A DNA stretch of 64,000 nucleotides from Pirellulales bacterium (GCA_028279215.1 JANQOF010000021.1:54608-118607), one strand, 5' to 3'; shown: positions 10,389-19,035, counted from the first letter of the stretch. Translations and numbers: made by a program. Notes: a model not told the origin generated them from the sequence alone.

Positions 10389-12362
10389 CTATGCACTCTC
10401 TCGATAGTCGACATGGAACAATCGTCGATAGAGATCGCAGCGGGCGAGCAGCAGTTCGTGGCTACCCGCATCGAGCACCTTGCCCTTGTCCATCACCACC
10501 ACTCGATCGGCTAGCGAGATGGTGCTCATGCGGTGGGTAATGATGAGTGTCGTGCGATTGTGGGTAAAGTCGGCGAGCACTTGGTGGATCAGATTCTCGC
10601 TCTCGACGTCGATCTGGCTGGTCGCTTCGTCGAGGATGAGTACTTCCGGATCGCGCAGGATGGCTCGGGCAAGCGCGATACGCTGACGCTGTCCGCCGCT
10701 GAGTCGGTTGCCGCCTGGTCCAACGATCGTCTCGTAGCCCTCCGGTAGTTTCTCGGAAATAAACTGGTGGGCATGCGCCTTTCGGGCGGCCGCTTCGATC
10801 GCCTGATGATCGGCATCGTCGGCACCGTAAGCGATATTTTCAGCAACAGTTTCGTTAAACAGCAACGTCTCCTGCGACACCATACCGATTCGCGATCGTA
10901 AGTCGCTCAGACGTACGTCGGATACATCGACTCCGTCGATGGTGATTCGTCCGGCGGTAGGATCGTAGAATCTCGGTACTAGCGAGAGCAACGTTGTCTT
11001 ACCACACCCGTTGGTGCCGACGATGGCAATCGTTTCGCCAGCTGACACCTCCAGATCAATGTCGTGGAGCACGGGTTTGTCGGCGTGGTAGGCAAAGTCG
11101 ACGTGCTCAAATCGCAACGACTGCGATAGCCTTGGAAGTGGCTTGGGATCGGCGACCTCGGAGATGTCGGGCTCGGTGTCTAGTACTTGGTAGACACGGT
11201 CGCTGGCGGCAGCGGCTTGCAGCAGATCGTTAAACACATTCGACATCCGACGGGCCGGATCGCTCATACCCACCAGCATGGCGAAGAACATGGCCATGTC
11301 GCCGTGCGTAAGCCCCTGGTGGCTGATCGGGATGTTAAACAGGTGAGTCTCGCGATTCAGCACCAGATATCCGCCAGCAAGCGCCGCGGTGAGCACCATG
11401 GCAATACCTAGGTTCTCGGTAATCGGGCTTACGAGTGAGTTATAGGTGGCAATCTTCATTTGCCGACGATAGTAAACGTAGGCCGACTGCTCAAACTTGT
11501 TCCGCTCGGCGTGCTCCATGGTGAACGCCTTGATCAGTTTCATACCCGCCAAGGTTTCGGTGAGAGCTTCATAAATGCTCGAAAGCTCTTCCATGGCTCG
11601 GCGATTGGCTCGCTTGAGCGCCTTAGCGAGCACCTGAATCAAGTACGCCGTGGGCGGCACGACAATCACGGTAAGTAGCAGCAGCCGCCAACTTACGTAA
11701 GCTGCACCGATGAAGCAGGCGATCATCTTCAGTGGCTCGCGGACTGCCAAACCAAACAATGTCTGCACACCGCGGCTCAAGAAGTTTAGGTCGGTTGTGC
11801 AGCGGTTCATCAGGTCGCCGCGCCCTTGATGACTGAACGCCGCCATGTCTAGCCGCAACAGATGGTCGTAGAACTTCTTGCGCAGCGCCAGTCCGACCCG
11901 GTTTCCAAGCCGTGCAATGAGCACCTGATTGAGTACGCGAAACACATTTTTTAGTAGCGTACTAGCCATAACCACCGCACAGACCACTACTAGCGTTTCG
12001 AACGGCGTGGTGGGTAGCCAACGTTTGGCGGCAGGCAGCATGTAGGAGTACAAACTGCGGCGCCGTTGTTGGCCATCGATCTTGGTTTCTGCGAGGTCGA
12101 TCCGGCGTCGGTTGGCCACGGGATCCGATTGCAACTCGGCAATCAGCGCCTCGCTCTTGGCAATTCGATCGCTGCTATCAGCCACCTGCTCTTCCATCCA
12201 CTGGGGCACCGACTTGTCGTTCATTACGACATCGACTATCCAGAACACGGCCGATAAGCTGCCTGCCCACAACGTGGCTACCACCAACGAAGTTATCAAA
12301 CAGGCCGCGACATTCACTTTGTGGGCCAACGCGATTTTCAACACGCGTGAGAAATTCGACAT
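10389..12362 (-). CDS. ABC exporter, fused membrane and ATPase domains (MsbA-like)
   Basis: This 657-residue half-transporter works as a homodimer in the inner membrane. The N-terminal two thirds hold an ABC type 1 exporter membrane domain with six expected helices, and the C-terminal third holds the ATPase with Walker A (GTNGCGKTTLL), signature LSGGQRQRIALARAIL, Walker B VLILDEATSQID and the switch His in IITHRMST. The overall pattern matches the MsbA/lipid-A and multidrug exporter group, so a lipid or drug substrate is likely but not provable. Between helices 1 and 2 there is an extra charged segment of about 60 residues, longer than usual. The start at 12362 (MSNFSRVLK) is chosen; an upstream start would overlap the neighbouring small gene. 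Confidence 0.92.
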   Translation of the reverse strand: MSNFSRVLKIALAHKVNVAACLITSLVVATLWAGSLSAVFWIVDVVMNDKSVPQWMEEQVADSSDRIAKSEALIAELQSDPVANRRRIDLAETKIDGQQRRRSLYSYMLPAAKRWLPTTPFETLVVVCAVVMASTLLKNVFRVLNQVLIARLGNRVGLALRKKFYDHLLRLDMAAFSHQGRGDLMNRCTTDLNFLSRGVQTLFGLAVREPLKMIACFIGAAYVSWRLLLLTVIVVPPTAYLIQVLAKALKRANRRAMEELSSIYEALTETLAGMKLIKAFTMEHAERNKFEQSAYVYYRRQMKIATYNSLVSPITENLGIAMVLTAALAGGYLVLNRETHLFNIPISHQGLTHGDMAMFFAMLVGMSDPARRMSNVFNDLLQAAAASDRVYQVLDTEPDISEVADPKPLPRLSQSLRFEHVDFAYHADKPVLHDIDLEVSAGETIAIVGTNGCGKTTLLSLVPRFYDPTAGRITIDGVDVSDVRLSDLRSRIGMVSQETLLFNETVAENIAYGADDADHQAIEAAARKAHAHQFISEKLPEGYETIVGPGGNRLSGGQRQRIALARAILRDPEVLILDEATSQIDVESENLIHQVLADFTHNRTTLIITHRMSTISLADRVVVMDKGKVLDAGSHELLLARCDLYRRLFHVDYRESA

Positions 12363-12496
12363 AGCGACAGAACGGGGGCTGGTGGCGGGCGCGGGCACAA
12401 GCAGCGCATGCTTGTAGCAGATGGGGGTAACGGAACCAATATCGACCAAGTCTGCGAGGTCGCTCGCGAATAACTGCTCGGGTGCTAGCGGCGATA

Positions 12497-12703
12497 TCAC
12501 TTCCGTCGCATCAGATGCTGCCACAAGCTCACGAGCATCAGCACAAGCACCGGCGCCACGAGCGTGAAGATCACAAAGAAGGCCCGATCTTCTCCACCAC
12601 GTCGCAAACCACCCCAGGCGGCTGCCGTCACGGCCAGTAATGTCGTGAGCAGTATCAACAGCCCAACACCGAACTGGGGACCGCGCTTGGTAGCTGAGGG
12701 CAT
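12497..12703 (-). CDS. Small two-helix membrane protein
   Basis: This 68-residue product has two hydrophobic segments (about residues 12-32, FGVGLLILLTTLLAVTAAAW, and about 42-63, FFVIFTLVAPVLVLMLVSLW) and a basic C-terminus (QHLMRRK). It lies directly upstream of the ABC exporter on the same strand, so co-expression is likely. No family is recognised. The clear two-helix hydropathy pattern supports a real gene, but the length makes this tentative. Confidence 0.6.
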   Translation of the reverse strand: MPSATKRGPQFGVGLLILLTTLLAVTAAAWGGLRRGGEDRAFFVIFTLVAPVLVLMLVSLWQHLMRRK

Positions 12704-12860
12704 GGAAGACGAACGTTCATTCGGGCTGCTGAGGGCGACCCACTACGGAATTGGTGGATTATTCCAATTGTACCGCCGATACCAGTGGTACGGAAAACAC
12801 GGGCGCACGATCCAGGACTTCTACGCGCTCTTTTCGCTATTTTGGGGGGGGGAAATCTCG

Positions 12861-13460
12861 ATGACTCGCATTCTTGCCGCGGTGCTGTTGTGCGCCGCGA
12901 GCAGCGTTGGCTGCTCGGCTTTGGACGCTATGAACGCCCGAAGCCCCTTACCATCTCACATGACGCGCTCGGTTGCGGCCCCACGCCCGGCCATCGAGCG
13001 GGTGGCGTACGACCGGCCAGCGATGGGCGTAGCCGACTGTGATTGCAGCTTGGAGGGCGGCGGGCGCGGACGCGGCATGTGTGGTGGCTGCAACCCATCG
13101 GTCCAAGAATGCGTGCATAACGTGCTGGACTGCGACGGATGTTGCGGTTGCGGCGATGGTTGCTACGGCGGCTGCCAGGGTGGCGGCTGCTACGGCGACG
13201 GTTGTTATGGCGGTGGCCGGGGCCCGTGCCAACCCTGTCGCACCATGCAGGGCATGCTAGCGAACAATTGCGGCCCGCGCCAGAGTTGTGCCTGCCAGTG
13301 GACGAAAACAAGCGTGGGCGGCCCCATCGCGGGTCACACCGATGCTATCTACAACTTCAATCCTGGTCCGCCATCGGCCCAAACCGCCTACCCTTACTAC
13401 ACCACCCGAGGCCCACGCGACTTCTTTCTCGACAACCCACCGTCGATTGGCCCTTATTGA
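12861..13460 (+). CDS. Cys/Gly-rich lipoprotein
   Basis: The 199-residue product starts with a lipoprotein signal (MTRILAAVLLCAASSVGC, lipobox Cys18), preceded by a GGGGGGGAAA ribosome site. A middle section (about residues 55-130) is dense in cysteine and glycine, with repeats of the form CxGC, GCYGG, GDGCYGGG. The C-terminal 70 residues are cysteine-poor and contain GGPIAGHTDAIYNFNPGPPSAQTAYPYYT, which looks conserved. It should be anchored in the envelope. The Cys/Gly repeats could form disulfides or bind metals; this is inference. The frame remains open far upstream, but that part lacks coding character. A strong terminator follows the gene. Confidence 0.78.
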   Translation: MTRILAAVLLCAASSVGCSALDAMNARSPLPSHMTRSVAAPRPAIERVAYDRPAMGVADCDCSLEGGGRGRGMCGGCNPSVQECVHNVLDCDGCCGCGDGCYGGCQGGGCYGDGCYGGGRGPCQPCRTMQGMLANNCGPRQSCACQWTKTSVGGPIAGHTDAIYNFNPGPPSAQTAYPYYTTRGPRDFFLDNPPSIGPY

Positions 13461-13573
13461 GCGATGGGCGAAGATTCGCGAGGCCGTCGGACAGCAAGCA
13501 TGCGTACGACTGGTGTTGCACCGAACCTGACCAACAACTACAAGCCTCGCATGCGTGAACGGAATCACGCACA

Positions 13574-13620
13574 AGGCCGCACCAAAGCGCGAAGGATCGC
13601 GCTGGTGCGGCCTTTTTTTG
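13574..13620. terminator. Strong intrinsic terminator
   Basis: A long stem (AGGCCGCACC...GGTGCGGCCT with an inner AGCGC/GCGCT pairing, two-base bulge, 8-base loop) is followed by seven T residues on the plus strand. It ends the Cys/Gly-rich lipoprotein gene. On the minus strand it lies just beyond the stop of the YIP1 gene, so it may serve both. Confidence 0.88.
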
Positions 13621-13623
13621 TGA

Positions 13624-14403
13624 CTATTGCAACAATCCAAATCCAAAGAGTGCGCCGAATACAACGAATGCGATTGCCATCACGATGCCCATCAGCATTA
13701 ATCCCGATAGCATAAGAGCTCCGAGTCCCTTCCAACTAGAAAATTCGTGCGCCTCTCCAACGGCCTGACACGTGATAACGATCTGCCACAACAAGACGAC
13801 AACGCCCAGTGCCGCTAGCGCGAAGAACCATGTTGGCATCGCAAAGAGGTCGAATGCGGCTGGATCGTTTTGAGCTTGCACGATAGCGCCAAATACTCGT
13901 TCTGGTCCCAGCACCGCGACCGACAACGCTACCCCCAAATTGAGCGGCAGCAACCAGACGGTTGGAATATTGCTCCATGCGAGCGCCGTTCGGACTTGAG
14001 CTGCGTTGCCAACCCCGCCGATCGACCGCCCAGCAATACCTGTCAGCCAAGCCGAGAGGTACAACCAGATGATTCCGAAGATTGCTCCGCCAATTGCGGC
14101 TCCAACAAACAGACCGATTCGCTCGGCCAGAATCTCGGAATCGAAATCGACATCGTCATACACCCCTGAAATACCCCCGAGGATCGCTAGCAATAGGACG
14201 TACTGCGCTGGGTCGGTGTCAAGTTGCTGCCGCACAGTGGCCCGAGGCTTCGTCCACATCGAGATCCACGGGTTCAGTGGTTCGCCAACTGGAGTTTTGT
14301 GGCCCTCTACTCGGGCCTCAGCAACTGGCGAAATAAACGGATTTTGGACTCCAAAATCGTCTTGTGGCGCTGGAAACCCGTCGCGGTCGAGCGAATCAGA
14401 CAC
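13624..14403 (-). CDS. YIP1-domain membrane protein
   Basis: The 259-residue protein has a cytoplasmic N-terminus of about 65 residues containing NPWISMWTKPRATVRQQLDTDP, the conserved lead-in of bacterial YIP1 domains. It is followed by five hydrophobic segments (about residues 68-75, 98-120, 145-168, 185-210, 228-255). The Gly-rich helix AIGGAIFGIIWLYLSAWL and the TALAWSNIP motif also fit YIP1. Its bacterial role is unknown. Translation starts at a GTG preceded by a strong GAGGAGGGG site. It lies downstream of the fatty-acid gene set on the same strand but is separated from fabF only on the upstream side, so it is transcribed toward the terminator. Confidence 0.83.
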   Translation of the reverse strand: MSDSLDRDGFPAPQDDFGVQNPFISPVAEARVEGHKTPVGEPLNPWISMWTKPRATVRQQLDTDPAQYVLLLAILGGISGVYDDVDFDSEILAERIGLFVGAAIGGAIFGIIWLYLSAWLTGIAGRSIGGVGNAAQVRTALAWSNIPTVWLLPLNLGVALSVAVLGPERVFGAIVQAQNDPAAFDLFAMPTWFFALAALGVVVLLWQIVITCQAVGEAHEFSSWKGLGALMLSGLMLMGIVMAIAFVVFGALFGFGLLQ

Positions 14404-14519
14404 GATTACCCCTCCTCGTGGTCGGATGGCTAGGCGAGTTTGAGCCGATTTCTGCGCTCAATCTAACCGAAAACAGCATTCACGACCAAGTAGGGCAAAT
14501 CGCTGGCAAGGCTGCCGAC

Positions 14520-15794
14520 CTATACGGCGGTCGCCACCAGTGTAATGTTCTGCCCGCCGAAGCCGAAGCTATTTGATAGCGTTGTGGCGATAGGTATCTC
14601 GCGTGCCGCGTTGGGCACGTAATCGAGATCACAATTGGGGTCGGGCGTCGTGTAGTTGATCGTGGGTGGAGCCGTGTTGTGTTTCATCGCCATCAGGCAA
14701 ACGATCAGCTCGGTAGCGCCGGCCGCGGCAATTAAATGGCCCGTCATGCTCTTGGTGCTCGAAACCGGCACCTTGTACGCGTAATCGCCAAATGCTTGCT
14801 TGATGGCAAGCGTTTCGACTTTGTCGTTTACCGTCGTGCTGGTACCGTGCGCATTGACATACTGAATGTGCTCGGGCGTCATACCCGCGTCGGCCAGTGC
14901 CATGTTAATACAGGTTGTCGCTCCCCGACCTTCGGGATGGGTGTCGGTGATGCGAAACGCGTCGGCTGTAGTGCCGTACCCGGCGATCTCGCCGTAGATG
15001 TTCGCGCCGCGCCGCTTGGCGTGTTCATACTCCTCAAGCACAACCATTGAAGCTCCTTCGCCAAGCACAAAACCATCGCGATCCAAGTCGAACGGCCGGC
15101 TCGCGGCTTTAGGATCGTCGTTCCGTTCGCTGAGCGCGGTAAGCAGATTGAAACCCGTTACACCAAACGGGTGAATCATGCTGTGTGCGCCGCCCGACAG
15201 CATGGCGTCGGCAGCGCCGCGACGGATCATCTCGGTTGCTTCGCCAATAGCTTGGCTACTGGCGGCACAAGCGGTCAGGCAATTGACGTTGGGACCTTGG
15301 GCATCGAACATGGCAGCCAAATAGCCGGCGGGCATGTTCGGCTCTTGCTCGAGTTCAAGTTGCGGATCGAGCTGGTCGAGCCCTTGACGTACGAATGTGC
15401 CCAAATCGAACTCGCCGCCCTTGAGCGCTTCGACCATCATGCGGCTAAAAGCGTCGAAGTCTTGCTGGCCTTCGCCGGCACCGAGATAAACGCCCAGCCG
15501 CTGTGGTTCGACCGCGCCGGCGACGCCCGAGTCGGTCATCGCTTGCTTCGCTGCGCCCGCGGCAAAGCGGGTGTGCCGACCGCGACTCGCCCACTCCTCG
15601 GGGTCCTCGTCCTCGGCGGCAATAGACCAATCGCGAACTTCAGCGGCGATCTTCGTGGGGAAGTTCGATGCGTCGAACAGCGTCGTCTCGCCAACGCCGC
15701 TCTTACCTTCGGTAAGATTGGTCCAAAGCTCCGGAACACTCACGCCCAAAGGCGTAACGCAGCCAACTCCGGTAACAACAACGCGACGTTTCAT
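14520..15794 (-). CDS. fabF: Beta-ketoacyl-ACP synthase II (FabF-like)
   Basis: This condensing enzyme joins malonyl-ACP to a growing acyl chain in type II fatty-acid synthesis. The 424-residue product has the thiolase fold and the complete Cys-His-His set: Cys176 in TACAASS, His316 in VNAHGTST, Lys348 and His353 in KSMTGH. The C-terminal glycine motif NSFGFGGQN is present. The start MKRRVVVTGVGCVTPLG is canonical. It is last in a four-gene minus-strand unit after FabZ, an unusual ACP and a second dehydratase, which suggests a dedicated chain-building module rather than a lone housekeeping copy. A region around residues 105-160 (GEGQQDF... to EQEPNMPAGYLA) is longer than in E. coli FabF. Confidence 0.93.
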   Translation of the reverse strand: MKRRVVVTGVGCVTPLGVSVPELWTNLTEGKSGVGETTLFDASNFPTKIAAEVRDWSIAAEDEDPEEWASRGRHTRFAAGAAKQAMTDSGVAGAVEPQRLGVYLGAGEGQQDFDAFSRMMVEALKGGEFDLGTFVRQGLDQLDPQLELEQEPNMPAGYLAAMFDAQGPNVNCLTACAASSQAIGEATEMIRRGAADAMLSGGAHSMIHPFGVTGFNLLTALSERNDDPKAASRPFDLDRDGFVLGEGASMVVLEEYEHAKRRGANIYGEIAGYGTTADAFRITDTHPEGRGATTCINMALADAGMTPEHIQYVNAHGTSTTVNDKVETLAIKQAFGDYAYKVPVSSTKSMTGHLIAAAGATELIVCLMAMKHNTAPPTINYTTPDPNCDLDYVPNAAREIPIATTLSNSFGFGGQNITLVATAV

Positions 15795-15849
15795 CGATAT
15801 ATCCTCGGGTAATGCTCGCTCGCCGAACGCGTAGCGTTAGCTACATTAG

Positions 15850-16410
15850 CTACTGTGCCAACTTGGTTGGAAGACCGTAGTCGACTGCTCGCATCCGCGT
15901 ACCGTCTTTTTTGACACCAACATCAAAGATCCCAACTACATGGAGCCAATGAGCAAGGTCAACGGGGTCGAACAACCGCGTTGGCATGCCGTCGTCCGCA
16001 TCGCCGACATCGCCAGCTTGGAGCCGCGCGAAAAAGATCTCGCCTACCGAACGCAATTCTTCGCCACAGTGCCCTTTAACGGTCACCGACGCACCAACGT
16101 CGCGAACGTTCTCAATTTCGGCGCGGTAGGTCAGCGAATCGCCACCACGGGTGATTCCTTGGAATGAGAGCTTTGAGAACTTCGCCAGCACGACCAACTC
16201 CTTGAAGTCGTACATTTCGCTCACGAGCAACCCTCCGGTCTGCGCCATGCCCTCGGCGATTAGGGAGTGGGGCATGGTGGGATAGCAATCCCAGTGGTCG
16301 TGCATGAAGCTATCGGAGAGCGCAATGCCCTTGTGGCCGACGGCATGCGACGAACCGACAAACTCGGTAAATCGATCGACCCAGAACCAGCGCAATTTGG
16401 AGACTCCCAA
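15850..16410 (-). CDS. Hot-dog fold dehydratase (FabZ/FabA-like)
   Basis: The 186-residue product resembles a 3-hydroxyacyl-ACP dehydratase. His39 (HDHWDCYPTMP) and Glu53 (SLIAEGMAQTGG) are 14 residues apart, exactly as the catalytic His and Glu are in FabZ, although the usual GHFP is changed to DHWD. Start choice is forced: a stop codon precedes closely and the only initiator is TTG at 16410. Length is about 30 residues above FabZ because of a C-terminal extension (residues 140-186). It sits between ACP and FabF and beside a canonical FabZ (17012-17509), so two dehydratases share one unit. Substrate specificity is unknown; a thioesterase-like or isomerase role within the same fold is the main alternative. 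Confidence 0.8.
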   Translation of the reverse strand: MGVSKLRWFWVDRFTEFVGSSHAVGHKGIALSDSFMHDHWDCYPTMPHSLIAEGMAQTGGLLVSEMYDFKELVVLAKFSKLSFQGITRGGDSLTYRAEIENVRDVGASVTVKGHCGEELRSVGEIFFARLQAGDVGDADDGMPTRLFDPVDLAHWLHVVGIFDVGVKKDGTRMRAVDYGLPTKLAQ

Positions 16411-16445
16411 GTGGGGCGTTCGTGATGCGATGCAGGATCAAGTTT

Positions 16446-16482
16446 CAATGTTCAAGTATCATGGCCAAAGCGTTGAACATTG
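16446..16482. repeat. Inverted repeat in gap between dehydratase and ACP genes
   Basis: A perfect 10-bp inverted repeat (CAATGTTCAA at 16446-16455 and TTGAACATTG at 16473-16482) lies in the short intergenic gap, surrounded by AT-richer related words. It is one of several such pairs in operon gaps of this window. It could be a transcript hairpin; there is no T-tract. Confidence 0.65.
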
Positions 16483-16503
16483 GTACTTGTATATCGACAA
16501 CCC

Positions 16504-16890
16504 TTAGGTCGCTAACTTGTACTCGACAAACGCGCACATGTCGGCGACGGTAAGCTGCTTGCCCAAATTTTGCACCTGAGGATTGGCCTCGAACCTTGAA
16601 AGGTCAGCGAATGGCATCCGTTGTTTTAGTTGAACGATGCCATCGGCGTTCACTTTGCCATCCTGCACGTAGGCAGTGTCGTTCAAGATGTCTTCGGGAA
16701 ACAGCTCCCCTCGTTCGATCTTGATGTCGAAGCTCTTCTCCAGCCGGAATACGATATCCAGGAAATCGATCGATTCGGCGTCGAGGTCGCCTTGAAGCGT
16801 GGCCTCCGGCGTGACTTCGTCCTCGTCGACACCCAACGCGTCGACTAGCGCTTCTTGGACCTTGGTGAAGATTTCGTCTTGGGAGGGCAT
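16504..16890 (-). CDS. Acyl carrier protein, extended form
   Basis: This 128-residue protein carries the phosphopantetheine site Ser40 in DLDAESIDFLDIVFRLE, the ACP helix II motif, preceded by VDEDEVTPEATLQGDLD. Typical ACPs are about 80 residues. Here an extra segment of about 40 residues (roughly 68-108, ILNDTAYVQDGKVNADGIVQ... to FEANPQVQN) is inserted before the last helix (LTVADMCAFVEYKL). The start at 16890 has GAGGAG upstream; the open frame before it has no coding character. It lies between FabZ and the second dehydratase, so it presumably carries the acyl chain for this module. It is not the standard housekeeping AcpP by length. Confidence 0.9.
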   Translation of the reverse strand: MPSQDEIFTKVQEALVDALGVDEDEVTPEATLQGDLDAESIDFLDIVFRLEKSFDIKIERGELFPEDILNDTAYVQDGKVNADGIVQLKQRMPFADLSRFEANPQVQNLGKQLTVADMCAFVEYKLAT

Positions 16891-16927
16891 GGCCTCGAAC
16901 TCCTCTAGGGTAATTTCACAATTCTTA

Positions 16928-17003
16928 GCGAATGGCGACTGGCCCGTGCCTAATGACCTGCAAACTCTTACCGCTTGCGGCCCGCCTGCCACGCGCCATT
17001 CGC
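16928..17003. repeat. Inverted repeat in gap between FabZ and ACP genes
   Basis: GCGAATGGCG (16928-16937) and CGCCATTCGC (16994-17003) form a perfect 10-bp inverted pair around a 56-base interior. It fills the gap between the FabZ stop and the ACP start. No coding content is seen in the gap. Confidence 0.65.
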
Positions 17004-17011
17004 CCTCGTAC

Positions 17012-17509
17012 TCATACCCGCATGCTAGCGGGTAGCATCTCAGGTTTCGCAATCGACCGGGCCACTTTTCCCAGGTAGGTTCGCACGCGCTGGTCGGTTT
17101 CACCCTGTTGGGCGTCCGACTCGGCCAAGCAATAGCGTTCCAACACGATCCGTCCGGTCAACGTCGATTTGTCTCCCACGGTACCTTCAACCTTAAAGGT
17201 CGCCATCCGTTCATCCTTCTTGACTTGCTCCACCGACACCCGCAGTTGCTGCCCGGGCTGGACGAAATTGGCGTACTTGATGTTCCTCGCTTCACGAAGG
17301 ACTATCATGCTATCGGCCATGTCGTCAGTTAATCGCAACAGCCAAGCAGCGGCCTGGGTTGCCGCTTCGAGCATAAACACGCCCGGAAGCACCGGAAATT
17401 CCGGAAAGTGATCCTCCAGGTAATCTTCGCTGTAACTCACATTCTTCACGCCGGTGAGCCGCTCACCGGGCGTGAATGATTCAATTTCGTCGAGCAACCA
17501 AAAACGCAT
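17012..17509 (-). CDS. fabZ: 3-hydroxyacyl-ACP dehydratase FabZ
   Basis: FabZ removes water from 3-hydroxyacyl-ACP in each fatty-acid elongation round. The 165-residue product shows the catalytic His34 and Glu48 in DHFPEFPVLPGVFMLEAATQ and an early YLEDHF lead-in. Length is slightly above the usual 145-150 because of a C-terminal tail (about residues 135-165). Translation starts at the ATG of MRFWLLDEIE. It is first in a minus-strand unit fabZ, ACP, second dehydratase, fabF with gaps of 121, 93 and 55 bases; promoter signals should lie in 17510-17864. Confidence 0.9.
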   Translation of the reverse strand: MRFWLLDEIESFTPGERLTGVKNVSYSEDYLEDHFPEFPVLPGVFMLEAATQAAAWLLRLTDDMADSMIVLREARNIKYANFVQPGQQLRVSVEQVKKDERMATFKVEGTVGDKSTLTGRIVLERYCLAESDAQQGETDQRVRTYLGKVARSIAKPEMLPASMRV

Positions 17510-17864
17510 GGTCTACGTACCAATGTGTGCTGCGTAAGGAGCGAATACGCTCAATTCGGTTGGTCGTTCCTACGCTCGCTAGCCTGCAACCGCGCCTGTG
17601 CGAAAAGCGATAGTCTCGGCAGGCTAGGTAAAACAAGCTACGGATTATAACGCCCAGGTAAACTGGCTACAACGGCTTCCGCTGCGTAGCGAAGTCCGCC
17701 TAAGCTGTATAAACCAAGGACGCTCAGACGATTTACAGAATTTTGCCATTCGCCACAACGGGAACTGGCGCGCCGCAGTCGAGCTCCGCGTAGCTTGCCT
17801 CGCTCCAACACGAAACCTTTAAGCAGTTCTTGGGCACACGTCACACCCCAATCACCAAAGCACC
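17510..17864. other. Divergent promoter region
   Basis: This is the space between the divergent fabZ unit and the M24 peptidase gene. A minus-strand frame at 17638-17844 has no recognisable content and I do not call it. Promoters for both directions are expected but not distinguishable. Confidence 0.4.
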
Positions 17865-19019
17865 ATGTCCGTCACCCTGCTTGCGGGAGTTCCTCTTACC
17901 AACCAAACGCTCTACCACCAGACGGGCGTCTTGGTGGGCGACGCCGCTGCGTTGCTTGGCAACTTGCCTCCAAGTGGCGAGTCGCTGCTGCTGGTGCGCG
18001 ATATCGAGTTGGATCGGGCGCGGCAAATCGGTCGGGCCGATCGGGTCGCCTGCGCCAACGACTTCTCGCCCGAAGGCGGTCTATCGGGCGATCGGGACGT
18101 TGCCAACGCTCAGGCGATTGTAGAAGTGTTACGACAACGTGGCGTAAAGCTGGTGCTTACCGACCGAACGCTCCCATTCCTTTACGCCGCCCATCTACAA
18201 GGTGCCGGCATCGAAGTTCAACTCGACGACGAACTTGGTGTACTAGCGCGACGAGTGAAAACGGCCAAAGAGATCGAATCGCTCGAGTTCGCTCAGAAAA
18301 TCACCTGTCAAGCAATGGCCATGGCGTGCAACTGGATTGCCACTGCCGACGTGAACTCTTCAGGCGAGCTGGTTCAAGATGGTGAGGTAGTTACAAGCGA
18401 GCGGGTACGCCGGCGGATTACGCAGCATCTGGTCGACGAGAACTTCTCGCTTCCTAGCGCGTCGATTGTGGCAACCGCGCCGCATGCGGCCGACTGTCAC
18501 CACGTGGGCACGGGACCACTGAAGACTGGTTTGCCTGTAATCGTCGACATCTTTCCGCGCGACGAGCGGACCAGATACTACGGAGACTGCACACGCACGG
18601 TGGTGCACGGCACTCCCACCGACGAACTTGTGGCCATGCACCGGGCTGTACTCGACGCGAAACAGGCAGCCTGCGCGGCGCTACGGCCCGGCACCACGGG
18701 GAACGCGGTACACCAGTCGACCATCGCCTCGCTCAAGCAGCACGGCTACCACTACATTCCGGGCTCCGAGCAGCACGACCCTGCTGTTCCCGCCATGCGG
18801 CATGGCACCGGTCACGGCATTGGCCTCGATGTCCACGAACCAATCCTTCTCAGCGTTGATGGCGAAGAAATTCTCACCGGCGAAGTCTTCACCGTGGAGC
18901 CAGGCATCTACTCATCGACTCTGGGCGGCGTGCGTGTAGAGGACATGGTTCATGTGACAAACCACGGCGCAGAAATACTGAGTCCGCTTTACGAGGGGCT
19001 CGACTGGCGCGATGTTTGA
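17865..19019 (+). CDS. M24 family metallopeptidase (Xaa-Pro aminopeptidase-like)
   Basis: The 384-residue cytoplasmic protein has an N-terminal creatinase-like domain (about residues 1-130) and a C-terminal pita-bread domain. All five dinuclear metal ligands are in place: Asp228 (VIVDIFPR), Asp241 (GDCTRTV), His317 (GTGHGIGLDVHE), Glu345 (VEPGIY) and Glu359 (VRVED). These match aminopeptidase P/Xaa-Pro dipeptidase enzymes that cleave before proline. The peptide substrate cannot be fixed from sequence, and a methionine aminopeptidase role is unlikely because of the N-terminal domain. The ATG of MSVTLLAGVP is the first good start. It converges with sufS. Confidence 0.92.
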   Translation: MSVTLLAGVPLTNQTLYHQTGVLVGDAAALLGNLPPSGESLLLVRDIELDRARQIGRADRVACANDFSPEGGLSGDRDVANAQAIVEVLRQRGVKLVLTDRTLPFLYAAHLQGAGIEVQLDDELGVLARRVKTAKEIESLEFAQKITCQAMAMACNWIATADVNSSGELVQDGEVVTSERVRRRITQHLVDENFSLPSASIVATAPHAADCHHVGTGPLKTGLPVIVDIFPRDERTRYYGDCTRTVVHGTPTDELVAMHRAVLDAKQAACAALRPGTTGNAVHQSTIASLKQHGYHYIPGSEQHDPAVPAMRHGTGHGIGLDVHEPILLSVDGEEILTGEVFTVEPGIYSSTLGGVRVEDMVHVTNHGAEILSPLYEGLDWRDV

Positions 19020-19035
19020 AGCGTCGAGCCAAGTA

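Noticed and set aside
12564..12860. Upstream extension of the Cys/Gly-rich lipoprotein
   Set aside because: The start at 12861 gives a complete lipoprotein signal and has a strong ribosome site; the extension overlaps the opposite small gene.
17638..17844. 68-residue minus-strand frame upstream of the M24 gene
   Set aside because: No recognisable motif or ribosome site; probably a chance frame in a divergent promoter region.
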